Source of the DNA: Pontibacter sp. HSC-14F20
GTDB lineage: Bacteria; Bacteroidota; Bacteroidia; Cytophagales; Hymenobacteraceae
Length of the DNA: 64,000 nt
Direction of reading: 5' to 3'
NCBI RefSeq assembly: GCF_019599265.1
Contig: NZ_JAHZTC010000017.1
Location: 49,229-113,228 of the forward strand
Part shown: positions 51,948 through 61,160 of the stretch, piece after piece
Layout of the letters: each line of letters opens with the position of its first letter
Position numbering within the stretch: position 1 is the first letter of the stretch
Program-made: the position numbers and the translations under genes
The notes under the pieces: model-generated
Databases searched by the model: none
Told to the model about the DNA's origin: nothing
The model's input: only the letters and a program-made list of their open reading frames with translations

Positions 51948-52018
51948 TGTCATTTCGAGCACAGCGAGAAATCTGGTAATCACTGCCAACTCAGATCTCT
52001 ACTATCGGTGAGGTGACA
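51948..52018. repeat. Dispersed intergenic inverted repeat, copy 2 (trpF-trpB gap)
   Basis: TGTCATTTC (51948-51956) pairs with GAGGTGACA (52010-52018). The inner arms GAGAAATCTG (51966-51975) and CAGATCTCT match the arg-operon copy at 7542-7615. The element nearly fills the spacer. Confidence 0.7.
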
Positions 52019-52024
52019 GATTGC

Positions 52025-52666
52025 TTAATTCTTGTCCCTTATTAATTTAATTAACTCCTTCAGTTTCCCCACATCTTTCAGCCCAGGCTCCAGCTCAAAG
52101 CCACTGTTCACGTCGATGGCGAATGGATTTGGTCGTAGCTTCTCGAACTCTTTGCTCTGCAGGTTTTCCAGATTCAGCCCCCCGCTCAGAAAGTAAGGTA
52201 TAGGTGAGAAGTAGCCTTTGAGCATTTCCCAATCGAAGACCGTACCGTTGCCGCCAAAGTTGTTGCCACGGGTGTCGAAAAGGAAAAACTCGCAGTAACG
52301 TTCGTAGAGCAAGGTGCTCTCGAAAGAAAAACGATCATCCACCGAAAAGGCCTTGATCAGGCGTATACCTTTCTCCAGCAATTCCCGGCACTGTCTAGGC
52401 GTTTCGCGACCGTGTAGTTGCACCAGATCCAGTCCATATTTCTCTATGGTAGCCTGTATAACTTCAGTAGCTTCATTCACAAACACGCCCACTTTCTGTA
52501 TACCAGCCGGAAGATCGGCTAAGAGTTCCGGGGCAATGTAGCCTTCGCAGTAGCGCTTGGAGCCTTTATAAAAGATAAAGCCCATGTAGTCGGGCTGTAG
52601 TGCAGCGACCTGCCGGATGTTATCCGGGTCGCGCATACCGCAAACTTTTATTTTCAGGTCTTTCAT
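52025..52666 (-). CDS. trpF: Phosphoribosylanthranilate isomerase
   Basis: A 213-residue TIM barrel. Marks: IKVCGMRDPDNI (catalytic Cys), YMGFIFYKGSKRY, KVGVFVNEA, LDLVQLHGRETPRQC, FLFDTRGNNFGGNGTVFDW (catalytic Asp) and FLSGGLNLEN, with DVNSGFELEPGLKD at the end. Length typical for stand-alone TrpF. Confidence 0.96.
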   Translation of the reverse strand: MKDLKIKVCGMRDPDNIRQVAALQPDYMGFIFYKGSKRYCEGYIAPELLADLPAGIQKVGVFVNEATEVIQATIEKYGLDLVQLHGRETPRQCRELLEKGIRLIKAFSVDDRFSFESTLLYERYCEFFLFDTRGNNFGGNGTVFDWEMLKGYFSPIPYFLSGGLNLENLQSKEFEKLRPNPFAIDVNSGFELEPGLKDVGKLKELIKLIRDKN

Positions 52667-52705
52667 TCTGCTGATCGTTTAAATAGTGTCAAGTGTAATT
52701 CGAGC

Positions 52706-53530
52706 TTAAGACTGCACCTGCACAAGCGAATCGTGTTGTTGCAGCTGGCGCAGTTCCCGGATAAACTCAGCGGCTGCACGTTCCGGCCTTCCATCTGTCA
52801 TAAAGGTCTCCCCGATCAGGAAGCCATTATAACCCACTTGCTGCAACTCCACCAATGTATCAGGTGACTTCAATCCACTCTCCGATACCTTAGTCAAACC
52901 TGCCGGAATGTGCTGCGCCAGCTCCATGGACAAGGCAACATCCGTCTGAAACGTCTGGAGGTTGCGGTTGTTTACTCCCACGATCGTCACGTCATCACAA
53001 AGCGACGCTTCCAGTTCCTGCTGAGAATGCACCTCCAGCAAAACCTCTAGTCCGAAAGAGCGGGCGAAGGTAGCCAGCTGTTTTAGTCTGTTGGGTTCCA
53101 AAGCAGCCGCAATCAGCAAAATGGCATCGGCTCCAATAGACTTGGCCTCCACGATCTGGTACTCATCCACTGTGAAGTCTTTGCGCAGGATCGGGCAGTA
53201 ATTATACTTGCGGGCGATCATCAGGTCTTCGTTCTTGCCTCCAAAATAGTGTGCGTCCGTCAGGATAGACAATGCCGATGATCCTGCCTGCATATAGCCA
53301 ATAGAAGTGCGTTCCACCGATACGTACGGGTTAATATCGCCTTTGGAAGGAGACTTTCGCTTGATCTCGGCAATAATGCCACTCTTGTCCGGCCGCAACA
53401 GGTAGCGTTCCAGCGACAGGCAAGGCGTCTCGAAGTATAAACTCTTCTCCAGTAGCTTCACCGGGTATAGCGCCTTGCGGTCTGCTACTTCTTCGTATTT
53501 ATGGGCGATGATTTGGTCCAGTATATTCAT
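52706..53530 (-). CDS. trpC: Indole-3-glycerol phosphate synthase
   Basis: A 274-residue TIM barrel. Signature blocks: IIAEIKRKSPSKGDINPY, LSILTDAHYFGG, ILRKDFTVDEYQI, ADAILLIAAAL, LLEVHSQQEL, VGVNNRNLQTFQTD and KVSESGLKSPDT, each with the expected Lys and Glu of the catalytic set. Stop is 39 bases from trpF. Confidence 0.97.
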   Translation of the reverse strand: MNILDQIIAHKYEEVADRKALYPVKLLEKSLYFETPCLSLERYLLRPDKSGIIAEIKRKSPSKGDINPYVSVERTSIGYMQAGSSALSILTDAHYFGGKNEDLMIARKYNYCPILRKDFTVDEYQIVEAKSIGADAILLIAAALEPNRLKQLATFARSFGLEVLLEVHSQQELEASLCDDVTIVGVNNRNLQTFQTDVALSMELAQHIPAGLTKVSESGLKSPDTLVELQQVGYNGFLIGETFMTDGRPERAAAEFIRELRQLQQHDSLVQVQS

Positions 53531-53559
53531 GGTTATCGAAATTGAAGATGTTGAAATAA

Positions 53560-54570
53560 TCAGGCTGTCACCAGCTTCGTATCTTGTATCAGTTTGTTAA
53601 ACAAGGTATAAGCCATGCCGGATTGCAGCGTTTCTTTAGCTAATTGCACAGCCTCAGGTATAGCGGTTTCTGGGCGGGCGCAGTGGATGGCCATACCAGC
53701 GTTGGCGGCGACTACATCAGTTTGGGCTGGCGTTCCTTTGCCTTTCAGCACCTTTAGAAAAATGTCGGCTGATTCCGCTATACCTCCTCCGCCTTTGATC
53801 TGACTGTGCTCCAGACGACCAAGACCCAGATCACTGGCATCTAGCAATTGCTCTTTATTGTCTGCAATCACTTTAAAAGGACTGGTCAGGGAGATTTCAT
53901 CATAACCATCCAGGGTATGGAGGATGCTATACCGGATGTCAGGTTGCTGTTGGTAGAGGTAGCCAAACATGCGGGCCAGCTCCAGGCTGAAAACACCCAC
54001 CAGCTGTTTCTTAGGGAAAGCTGGGTTCACCATCGGGCCGAGCATATTGAAAAAGGTTTTCACGCCAAGGTCTTTCCGAATGGACCCGACACTTTTCATG
54101 GCCGGATGGAAAAGCGGGGCATGCAGAAAACAGATGTTATAATCCGCGATGCTGCGCTCCAGTTTCTCGGTATCAGTGGTAAACGATATACCTAGCGCCT
54201 CCAGCACATTGGACGAGCCGCAAGAAGAAGAAACCCCGTAGTTGCCATGTTTGGCCACCGCAATGCCATTCGCCGCTACTACAAAGGAAGATAACGTGGA
54301 GATGTTAAAAGTATCCTTGCCATCACCGCCTGTGCCACAAAGGTCAATTGGGTCGTAAGTATCCAGATCTACCCGATGGCAGAGCTCCAGCAAGGCATTG
54401 CGAAAGCCTTCCAGTTCCTCCACCGTGATGCTGCGCATCATGTAAACCGTCAGGAAGCTAGAAACCTGGTTTTGGTTATACCTGCCAGTAGCAATGTTTT
54501 TCAGCACTTCCCGTGCCTGTTCCCGGCTCAGGGTTTTATGTTCAAATAAGTGATTCAGTATTTCTTTCAT
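53560..54570 (-). CDS. trpD: Anthranilate phosphoribosyltransferase
   Basis: A 336-residue transferase. PRPP-binding motif DLCGTGGDGKDTFNIST, AVAKHGNYGVSSSCGSSNVLEALG, and NMLGPMVNPAFPKKQLVGVF are all present. It is separate from trpG, unlike the enterobacterial trpGD fusion. The spacer before trpG carries the third intergenic repeat copy. Confidence 0.97.
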   Translation of the reverse strand: MKEILNHLFEHKTLSREQAREVLKNIATGRYNQNQVSSFLTVYMMRSITVEELEGFRNALLELCHRVDLDTYDPIDLCGTGGDGKDTFNISTLSSFVVAANGIAVAKHGNYGVSSSCGSSNVLEALGISFTTDTEKLERSIADYNICFLHAPLFHPAMKSVGSIRKDLGVKTFFNMLGPMVNPAFPKKQLVGVFSLELARMFGYLYQQQPDIRYSILHTLDGYDEISLTSPFKVIADNKEQLLDASDLGLGRLEHSQIKGGGGIAESADIFLKVLKGKGTPAQTDVVAANAGMAIHCARPETAIPEAVQLAKETLQSGMAYTLFNKLIQDTKLVTA

Positions 54571-54584
54571 GCTTGCTATTTTTT

Positions 54585-54654
54585 TTGTCTTTCCGAGTGC
54601 GGTGAGAAGTCTGCTATATTTATAATTCAGATCTCTCCTATCTTCAAGATGACA
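54585..54654. repeat. Dispersed intergenic inverted repeat, copy 3 (trpD-trpG gap)
   Basis: Begins TTGTCTTTCCGAG and ends CAAGATGACA, a diverged version of the terminal arms. The inner GAGAAGTCTG and CAGATCTCTCC match the other copies (7542-7615, 51948-52018). Confidence 0.6.
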
Positions 54655-54655
54655 G

Positions 54656-55219
54656 TCAATGTGTTAACCAGTTCTGGATCATTTCCCGTCCATGCTCCGT
54701 CAGCACGGACTCGGGGTGGAATTGCACGCCACGCACATCATAGTTTTGGTGGCGCAGCGCCATGATATTTCCGCAATTATCTACTGCCGTTGGCACCAGG
54801 CTGTCAGGTAAATTTTGCTCCACCAGCCATGAATGATAGCGGCCGGTTTTGAATTGCTTCGGCAGATTTCGGAAGAGCGGTTCTTGCTCACAAATCACTT
54901 CAACAGGTGTAGCTATACCGTGCCATACCTGATTGGTGTTTAATAACTTACCGCCATATACCTCACCTATTGCCTGATGTCCGAGGCAGACACCGAAAAG
55001 GCTTTTGCTTGATCCAAACTCCCGGATGATTTCTTTAAGCATCCCGGCCTCATCAGGTATACCGGGCCCTGGCGAGAGCATAATTTTCTCAAATTGGGCT
55101 ACCTCCTCCAGGCTTGTCTTGTCGTTACGACGCACGGTTACTTCAGCTCTCAGTTCCTGCAGCAGGTGCACAAGATTGTAAGTGAACGAATCGTAATTGT
55201 CGATTACCAGAACTTTCAT
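54656..55219 (-). CDS. trpG: Anthranilate synthase glutaminase component
   Basis: A 187-residue class I glutamine amidotransferase. Cys nucleophile in FGVCLGHQAIGEVYGG, LSPGPGIPDEAG, and the His/Glu pair in VQFHPESVLTEHG. It supplies ammonia to TrpE. Stop and start of the trpE-trpG pair are one base apart, so expression is coupled. Confidence 0.97.
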   Translation of the reverse strand: MKVLVIDNYDSFTYNLVHLLQELRAEVTVRRNDKTSLEEVAQFEKIMLSPGPGIPDEAGMLKEIIREFGSSKSLFGVCLGHQAIGEVYGGKLLNTNQVWHGIATPVEVICEQEPLFRNLPKQFKTGRYHSWLVEQNLPDSLVPTAVDNCGNIMALRHQNYDVRGVQFHPESVLTEHGREMIQNWLTH

Positions 55220-55220
55220 A

Positions 55221-56630
55221 TTAATTGATCTCCTGAGCTAAAGTGAGGGCTTTGCGAAGCGCCATTAGTTTATTGTCGACTTCCTGCAGTTCGTTGTTAT
55301 CGTCAGAAGCGGTGACTATACCTGCCCCAGCCTGGTAGAAGAGTTTATAGTCTTTGCTCAGAAAAGATCGGATCATAATCGCGCTGTTGAAATTGCCGTT
55401 GAAATCCATAAAGCCGATGCAACCGCCGTAGAAAGAGCGATTGGTGGTTTCGTACTGATCGATCAGTTGCATGGCCTTGTACTTGGGAGCGCCAGAGAGT
55501 GTACCGGCCGGAAAAGTACTGGCCACCATTTGCAGTGAGTCATCCTGGTTGTGTAGCTGCCCCGATACTTTGGATACTAGGTGAATGACATGCGAGTAGA
55601 ATTGTATTTCCCGGAACGTCTCCACTTCCACGCTATGCCCGTTGCGGCTCAGGTCGTTGCGCGCCAGGTCTACCAGCATCACGTGCTCGGCGTTCTCTTT
55701 CGGGTCAGCCAAGAGTTTATCGGCCAAAGCAGCATCTGCAGCATCATCACCGGTTCTTCGGAAAGTACCAGCTATCGGAAATATGCTGGCCTTTCCGTCT
55801 TTGATCACCAACTGCGCCTCCGGTGAAGAGCCAAAGATCTTGAAGCTGCCGTAGTCGAAGTAGAACAGGTATGGCGAGGGGTTAACAGAGCGGAGGGCCC
55901 GGTATACATTAAAGTCATCTCCCTGAAAAGCCTGCTCGAAGCGACGAGACAATACCAGCTGAAACACATCGCCCCGGAAGCAGTGCTCTTTTGCCCGTCT
56001 GATATTCTGCAAGAAAGCCTCTCTGCTGATATTACAAGCCTCCTCGCCTATTGACTTGAAGGTATAGCTCGGAATGTTGCGGCTGTTGAGTAAGGCTTCA
56101 AGCTGCACTATGCCATTTTCATTTTCCCCACCATAGGTATGTGAAAAGATAAAGGCCTCATTTGTAAAGTGGTTGATGGCAATGATATAACGGTATACGG
56201 CATAGTATAGATCCGGCATCTGCTGGCGTTCCGGTCGAAGTTTCAACTCCACATCCTCAAAATAGCGCACTGCATCGTAGTTCATGTAGCCAAACAACCC
56301 ATTGCTGATAAAGTTGAAGCTGCTTTGCTCCGGCTCGAATCTGCCGGCAAAAGAAGACAGTCTCGCAGGCACATTCAGTTCATTTGAGATGGGCGTTTCT
56401 ACCGTGCTGCTGTCCGGAAACACTTCAGTCAACACTTCGTTTTCGGCTTTAATGCTCGCCAACGGACTGCAGCAGATATAAGAGAAGCTGTTCTCCGCGC
56501 CGTGGTAATCCGAGCTCTCCAGCAGGATGCTGTTTGGGAAACGGTCGCGCAGTTTCAGGTATACACTCACGGGCGTAAGCGTGTCGGCCAAAAGCCGTTT
56601 ATAGGTTGTTGTAATCTTATACTTTGTCAT
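55221..56630 (-). CDS. trpE: Anthranilate synthase component I
   Basis: A 469-residue chorismate-binding enzyme. The N-terminal LLESSDYH carries the LLES-type tryptophan feedback element. The C-terminal catalytic blocks are FQLVLSRRFEQAF, PSPYLFYFDYGSF, FPIAGTFRRTGDDA, ENAEHVMLVDLARNDL, HLVSKVSGQL and TFPAGTLSGAPKYKAM. First structural gene of the trp operon, 22 bases after the attenuator. Confidence 0.97.
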   Translation of the reverse strand: MTKYKITTTYKRLLADTLTPVSVYLKLRDRFPNSILLESSDYHGAENSFSYICCSPLASIKAENEVLTEVFPDSSTVETPISNELNVPARLSSFAGRFEPEQSSFNFISNGLFGYMNYDAVRYFEDVELKLRPERQQMPDLYYAVYRYIIAINHFTNEAFIFSHTYGGENENGIVQLEALLNSRNIPSYTFKSIGEEACNISREAFLQNIRRAKEHCFRGDVFQLVLSRRFEQAFQGDDFNVYRALRSVNPSPYLFYFDYGSFKIFGSSPEAQLVIKDGKASIFPIAGTFRRTGDDAADAALADKLLADPKENAEHVMLVDLARNDLSRNGHSVEVETFREIQFYSHVIHLVSKVSGQLHNQDDSLQMVASTFPAGTLSGAPKYKAMQLIDQYETTNRSFYGGCIGFMDFNGNFNSAIMIRSFLSKDYKLFYQAGAGIVTASDDNNELQEVDNKLMALRKALTLAQEIN

Positions 56631-56651
56631 TTTTCAGATTGGGTTGAAAAC

Positions 56652-56687
56652 AAAAAAGCCTGCTGTTCAGATGAACAGCAGGCTTTT
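56652..56687 (-). terminator. trp operon attenuator terminator
   Basis: GCCTGCTGTTCA (56658-56669) pairs perfectly with TGAACAGCAGGC (56672-56683), 12 bp, followed by AAAAAA on the plus strand (T run for minus-strand transcripts). The same GCTGTTCA occurs in the leader at 56737-56744, so the leader RNA (UGAACAGC) can pair with the terminator's first arm and block it. Confidence 0.92.
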
Positions 56688-56709
56688 ATACCTTTGGCTA
56701 TAGACTATA

Positions 56710-56799
56710 CTATCTCTTCATAATATACATAGCAGGGCTGTTCACGAAACTTTGCGTAACGTGCCACCACCATGCAGTATGAAGAAGATTTTGGATCAT
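56710..56799 (-). CDS. trpL: Tryptophan leader peptide
   Basis: A 29-residue frame, ATG at 56799, TAG at 56710, beginning MIQNLLHTAWWWHVTQ. Three consecutive Trp codons (TGG TGG TGG) occupy residues 10-12. Stalling there exposes the downstream antiterminator segment (56744-56737), which competes with the terminator stem: a classical attenuation layout, seldom described in Bacteroidota. The frame ends 23 bases before the terminator. Confidence 0.92.
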   Translation of the reverse strand: MIQNLLHTAWWWHVTQSFVNSPAMYIMKR

Positions 56800-56839
56800 G
56801 TGCTTTGTTAAATGCAGGAAAAAATAAATTCCTGTGTTG

Positions 56840-56870
56840 CAAAGGTAAATGCTAAACCGAGGAATGCAAA
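56840..56870 (-). promoter_or_regulatory. trp operon promoter
   Basis: On the minus strand TTTG (56870-56867), a 19-base spacer and TACCTTTG (56847-56840) match the Bacteroidetes consensus TTTG-N19-TAnnTTTG exactly. The start would be near 56834, about 35 bases before the leader ATG. The rest of 56871-57185 holds no gene I can support. Confidence 0.85.
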
Positions 56871-57185
56871 TACTTTTGAAATTTATTTTGAAAACAGAAA
56901 CATCCTGCTTTTGTTTTCAAAATAAATGCTTTTTGTTAGCCGGCGCTTTCGTCTTTGGGAGAGCAAATTCCAGCTTTGGGAATTCTGATAAACGCAAGCA
57001 GAGAGCTCGCTCGTCATTATTCTTTGTTTACCAGCTATTTCAGGCATCCAGCAATACTGGCATTTATTGGGTCTGGTTTTTGCGCAACTCTTATTCCGTG
57101 CGTATGTCTATTCCTGCTTTGCTGCTTCAGCCCAAAACCGGTATGAGCAAAAAGTGATAAAACAGGAAAGATTAGAGAAGGTTCT

Positions 57186-57593
57186 ATGAAATTGGTCAGA
57201 AACGAAATTTTACACCGACAAAGCAATATTCTTATTGAGTTTAACCATTCTGAGGGATGGCTTTATGTGAATTGGCGCGGCTATCAGAACTATGACACAG
57301 TAGTGTCCGGTTGTGAGAAAATTCTGGAAATCCTGCTGGAAATTAACTGCACCAAAGTTCTGAATGACAACACGAATGTTGAAGGCATCTGGTCGGGTGC
57401 CTCCAGGTGGGTAGGCCAGGACTGGCTACCGAGAATGCAGGCCGCCGGATTGGAATGTTTTGCCTGGGTGTATTCTCCCAGTGCTTTTAGCCGGCTATCT
57501 GCTGATAAGACTCTTAGCTGCACAGAAGACCAGAGTTTTATTAAGACTTTTTACGACATAGAGGCAGCCAGCGACTGGTTGCGCGCCTGCTGA
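57186..57593 (+). CDS. Hypothetical SpoIIAA/STAS-like small protein
   Basis: A 135-residue soluble protein. The pattern of short strands and helices (ILIEFNHSEGWLYVNWRGYQ, CEKILEILLEINCTKVLNDNTNVEG, DWLPRMQAAGLECFAWVYSP) resembles SpoIIAA-like/STAS proteins of Bacteroidota; no catalytic motif. Between the trp and his units, in plus orientation, divergent from the trp promoter and ending at a bidirectional terminator. Confidence 0.6.
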   Translation: MKLVRNEILHRQSNILIEFNHSEGWLYVNWRGYQNYDTVVSGCEKILEILLEINCTKVLNDNTNVEGIWSGASRWVGQDWLPRMQAAGLECFAWVYSPSAFSRLSADKTLSCTEDQSFIKTFYDIEAASDWLRAC

Positions 57594-57622
57594 ACAACAA
57601 CCAACCACCTAATCAACCAGAT

Positions 57623-57659
57623 AAAAAGGCTGACCGCTCTCCTGCAGTCAGCCCTTTTT
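57623..57659. terminator. Bidirectional terminator before hisB end
   Basis: GGCTGAC (57628-57634) and GTCAGCC (57647-57653) pair with flanking A and T runs (one mismatch at C57654). It serves the plus-strand STAS-like gene and the minus-strand hisGDCB unit, which ends 18 bases on. Confidence 0.78.
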
Positions 57660-57676
57660 ATTATAAAGCAGTACGT

Positions 57677-58771
57677 TTACAAAGTCCCCTTTGTGCTAGG
57701 TATAGAGTTGTCTTCAGGATTTCGCTTCACGGCTATCTGAATCGCTTTGGCAAAAGATTTGAAGATTGCCTCAATCTTATGGTGCTCGTTTTGCCCTTCG
57801 GCTTTCACATTGAGGTTGCACTTGGCTGCGTCGCTAAATGACTTGAAGAAGTGGAAGAACATTTCAGTCGGCATGTCCCCTACTTTCTCACGATTGAATT
57901 CAGCTTCCCATACCGTCCAGGGTCTTCCGCTGAAATCAATGGCTACCTGCGCCAGCACATCATCCATCGGCAATAAAAACCCATAGCGGCTAATGCCTTT
58001 CTTGTCTCCTAATGCTGCCAGAAAAGCTTCGCCAAGGGCCAATCCGGTATCTTCAATGGTATGGTGCTCATCAATATGCAGATCGCCCTTCACCTGTATG
58101 CTCAGATCCAGTTTGCCGTGCTTGGCCAACTGCTCCAGCATGTGGTCAAAGAAGCCAAGACCGGTGTGGATGTTCATCTGCCCGGTGCCATCTAGGTTTA
58201 AATCTATAGCGATATCCGTTTCATATGTCTGGCGCCTGATGGAGGAACGGCGTGCGGGCAGCTTCAGAAAGGTATAGATCTCATCCCAGTCATTGGTGCT
58301 TAGAGCAGCTTCCTCTACCTTATTTTCTCCAATAAAAATAGCCTGGGCACCTAGGTTCTTAGCCAGTTGCACATCCGTCAGTCTATCCCCGATCACATAG
58401 GAATTTGCCAGGTCATATTCTTCAGAAAGGTACTTTTTCATCATTCCTATACCTGGTTTTCGGGTCTCCAGCCCCTCGTGCTCAAAACTTCGGTCGATCA
58501 GGATATCGTCAAACGTTATACCTTCCCCTTTCAGAATATTGAGCATTTTATTTTGATAAGGCCAGAAGGTGTGCTCCGGATAAGAATCTGTACCAAGCCC
58601 ATCCTGATTGGTCACCATCACCAATTCGTAATCCAATTCCGTGTAAATATTGTATAGGTTGCGAATCACTTTTGGCAGGAATTCAAACTTTTCAAAAGAG
58701 TCTACCTGGAAATCCGTTTTCGGCTCAACCAGAACGGTGCCGTCACGGTCTATAAATAATGCTTTTTTCAT
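57677..58771 (-). CDS. hisB: Bifunctional histidinol-phosphatase/imidazoleglycerol-phosphate dehydratase
   Basis: A 364-residue fusion. HAD phosphatase part (1-165): [12 protein letters not shown] (nucleophile DxD), [15 protein letters not shown] and [17 protein letters not shown]. Dehydratase part (170-364): [30 protein letters not shown], here as [38 protein letters not shown] and [17 protein letters not shown] with metal-binding His. Fused organisation is the enterobacterial/Bacteroidetes type. Last gene of this his unit. Confidence 0.97.
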   Translation of the reverse strand: MKKALFIDRDGTVLVEPKTDFQVDSFEKFEFLPKVIRNLYNIYTELDYELVMVTNQDGLGTDSYPEHTFWPYQNKMLNILKGEGITFDDILIDRSFEHEGLETRKPGIGMMKKYLSEEYDLANSYVIGDRLTDVQLAKNLGAQAIFIGENKVEEAALSTNDWDEIYTFLKLPARRSSIRRQTYETDIAIDLNLDGTGQMNIHTGLGFFDHMLEQLAKHGKLDLSIQVKGDLHIDEHHTIEDTGLALGEAFLAALGDKKGISRYGFLLPMDDVLAQVAIDFSGRPWTVWEAEFNREKVGDMPTEMFFHFFKSFSDAAKCNLNVKAEGQNEHHKIEAIFKSFAKAIQIAVKRNPEDNSIPSTKGTL

Positions 58772-58828
58772 TTTTGACTTAAATAGTACGGCATTCGCAG
58801 ATTGCTCACAAATACCGGGTACTTACGT

Positions 58829-59875
58829 TTATTTAAAATTAGCTAAGGCCTGAAACAACTGCTGGTTCTCATCCACAGTACCAATAGAGATACGCAGGCA
58901 TCCCTCACAACCCGGCAGGCTGGAACGATTCCGCACCACAATGCCCTGCTCTAGCAAATAGGTATAAAGGCGATTGGCATCTTTTACTTTTACAAGCAGA
59001 AAATTGGCATCTGATGGGTATACCTTTTCCACTACATCCAGCGTCGGAAGGGCCTGCATGAGCATTTCCCTTTCCTGCACGATCTCCTCGATCATGTAAG
59101 CCAGTTGCTCGGTCTGCTCCAACGCTTTGAGTGCCAGTTCCTGAGTAGCTTCATTTATGTTATAAGGCGGTTTGATCTTGTCGAGTAGTGCGATGATCTC
59201 TTCCGAGGCGAAGGCCATACCTAGCCGCAGTCCTGCCATACCCCAGGCTTTGGAAAAAGTTTGCAGCACGACCAGATTTGGGTACACGGCTAAGCGCGTA
59301 GCCCAGCTCGGCGCATCAGCAAAGTCAATATACGCTTCGTCGACTACTACCAGTCCGTCAAAATTATCCAGCAGGGTTTCAATGCTTTCTGCCTCGATCA
59401 GGTTGCCAGTCGGATTATTGGGTGAGCAGACAAAGATCAGTTTGGTCGTTTCCTTCACCTGCCGCAGCACTTCCAATACCGGGATCTGAAAATCGGGCGT
59501 CAGTTGTACTGCATCCAGTTGCACTTCGTTTAGATTAGCCGATACTTCATACATGCCATAAGTTGGGGGTAGGTGCAGCATGCTGTCCTGGTCCGGTCGG
59601 CATACCATCCGAAAAAGTAGGTCGATGGCCTCGTCGGAGCCGTTGCCCAGGAATATTTGTGATGCCTTTACGCCTTTTATTTCAGCAATCTTTTCCTTTA
59701 ACTTCTTCTGATGCGGATCCGGGTAACGGTTATACCCTTCTCCAGCCAGACTGCCCAAATTATTTTCGTTAGCGTCTATAAACACGTTTGCTACGCCTTT
59801 GAACTCATCCCGAGCAGATGAATAGGATTTCATTTTGAGCACGTTCGGACGTACTATACTTTCCAGGTTAAACAT
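58829..59875 (-). CDS. hisC: Histidinol-phosphate aminotransferase
   Basis: A 348-residue PLP aminotransferase. Seen: ANENNLGSLAGEGYNRYPDP, IFLGNGSDEAIDLLFR, CSPNNPTGNLIEAES, VVVDEAYIDFADAPSW and TFSKAWGMAGLRLG, where Lys of FSKAWG holds PLP. C-terminal Arg for substrate carboxylate: CLRISIGTVDEN. Overlaps hisD by 8 bases. Confidence 0.96.
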   Translation of the reverse strand: MFNLESIVRPNVLKMKSYSSARDEFKGVANVFIDANENNLGSLAGEGYNRYPDPHQKKLKEKIAEIKGVKASQIFLGNGSDEAIDLLFRMVCRPDQDSMLHLPPTYGMYEVSANLNEVQLDAVQLTPDFQIPVLEVLRQVKETTKLIFVCSPNNPTGNLIEAESIETLLDNFDGLVVVDEAYIDFADAPSWATRLAVYPNLVVLQTFSKAWGMAGLRLGMAFASEEIIALLDKIKPPYNINEATQELALKALEQTEQLAYMIEEIVQEREMLMQALPTLDVVEKVYPSDANFLLVKVKDANRLYTYLLEQGIVVRNRSSLPGCEGCLRISIGTVDENQQLFQALANFK

Positions 59876-61160
59876 ATTGAACCTCCTTCAGCCTGATACT
59901 AACTGCATTTTTGTGCGCTTCCAGTCCCTCAGCGTTAGCCATTACTTCAATGGTTTTGCCGATGTTTTGCAATCCCGACTGGGTGATGTGCTGGAAGGTT
60001 ATTTTCTTGACAAAACTATCAAGTGACACACCGCTATAGGCTCGTGCAAAGCCATTAGTTGGCAAGGTATGGTTAGTACCAGAAGCGTAGTCACCAGCCG
60101 ACTCCGGACTATAATTGCCCAGAAAGACAGAGCCTGCATTGGTGATCTGGTCCAGCACCTCTTCATAATTTCGGATCGAGAGGATTAGGTGCTCCGGTGC
60201 GTATAGGTTTGAGAAACGCAGCATCTCTTCCACATTGCCTAGTAATATACCCAGGCTGTTTCCCAGGGCTTTGGCAGCAAAATCTTTGCGCGGCAAGTTG
60301 TTCAATTGTACCTGCAGCTCCTGCTCTATCCTGTTTAGCATTTGGGCAGAGTTGGTCAGTAGTATCACCTGCGAATCAGCTCCGTGCTCTGCCTGCGACA
60401 GCAGGTCAGCCGCCACAAAAGCCGGATTGGCTGAATCATCCGCAATCACCAGCACCTCCGATGGTCCGGCCGGCAGGTCGATGGCCACGCCAGTCTTGCT
60501 AAGCATTTGCTTCGCCACCATCACATACTGGTTACCCGGACCGAAAATTTTGTTCACGGCAGGTATAGACTCAGTACCAAACGCCATGGCCGCAATAGCT
60601 TGTGCACCTCCCACTTTAGCAATCTTTTCTATACCTAGCATCGAAGCCGTGTAGCGTATAGCCGGGTGTATAGAGCCGTCTTTAGCCGGCGGCGTACATA
60701 AGATCACTTCCGGACAACCGGCAAGTTTAGCAGGCACCCCCAGCATAAGTAAAGTTGAGAACAGTGGTGCTGTGCCCCCGGGTATATATAAACCAACACG
60801 GTCAATGGCCACGCTCTTACGCCAGCAAGTCACACCAGGCATCGTCTCTACTTGCTTCGGCTGCTCTGCCTGCTGCGCGTGAAAAAGCTGGATATTGCTA
60901 TACGCCTGCAGGATGGCTTCTTTCAATTCAGCTGACAGTTCAGACGCTGCAGTTGCGATCTCCTCCTGAGAAACAAAAAGATCAGTGAGTTTCACACCGT
61001 CATACTTTTGCGTCAGCTCCTGCAAAGCAGCATCGCCCTGCTCCTTCACTATCTGAAAGGTTTGGGCTATACCTGCTTCCAGGTCTTCGTAATTCTGTGT
61101 GGGCCGCTTCACCAGCTCCTGCCAGACTGCCACTGCCGGATATTCTATTTTGCGCATCAT
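59868..61160 (-). CDS. hisD: Histidinol dehydrogenase
   Basis: A 430-residue zinc enzyme oxidising histidinol to histidine. Motifs: YIPGGTAPLFSTLLMLGVPA, VGGAQAIAAMAFGTESIP, GPGNQYVMVAKQML, DLPAGPSEVLVIAD, DLLSQAEHGADSQVIL, and the zinc His/Asp in the ESAGDYASGTNHTLPT stretch. Overlaps hisG by 4 bases and hisC by 8. Confidence 0.97.
   Translation of the reverse strand: MMRKIEYPAVAVWQELVKRPTQNYEDLEAGIAQTFQIVKEQGDAALQELTQKYDGVKLTDLFVSQEEIATAASELSAELKEAILQAYSNIQLFHAQQAEQPKQVETMPGVTCWRKSVAIDRVGLYIPGGTAPLFSTLLMLGVPAKLAGCPEVILCTPPAKDGSIHPAIRYTASMLGIEKIAKVGGAQAIAAMAFGTESIPAVNKIFGPGNQYVMVAKQMLSKTGVAIDLPAGPSEVLVIADDSANPAFVAADLLSQAEHGADSQVILLTNSAQMLNRIEQELQVQLNNLPRKDFAAKALGNSLGILLGNVEEMLRFSNLYAPEHLILSIRNYEEVLDQITNAGSVFLGNYSPESAGDYASGTNHTLPTNGFARAYSGVSLDSFVKKITFQHITQSGLQNIGKTIEVMANAEGLEAHKNAVSIRLKEVQYV

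Noticed and set aside
56849..57157. Plus-strand frame of 102 codons between the trp leader and the STAS-like gene
   Set aside because: No family resemblance, atypical residue use (Cys/Phe/Ser rich), and its start lies within the region of the trp promoter.
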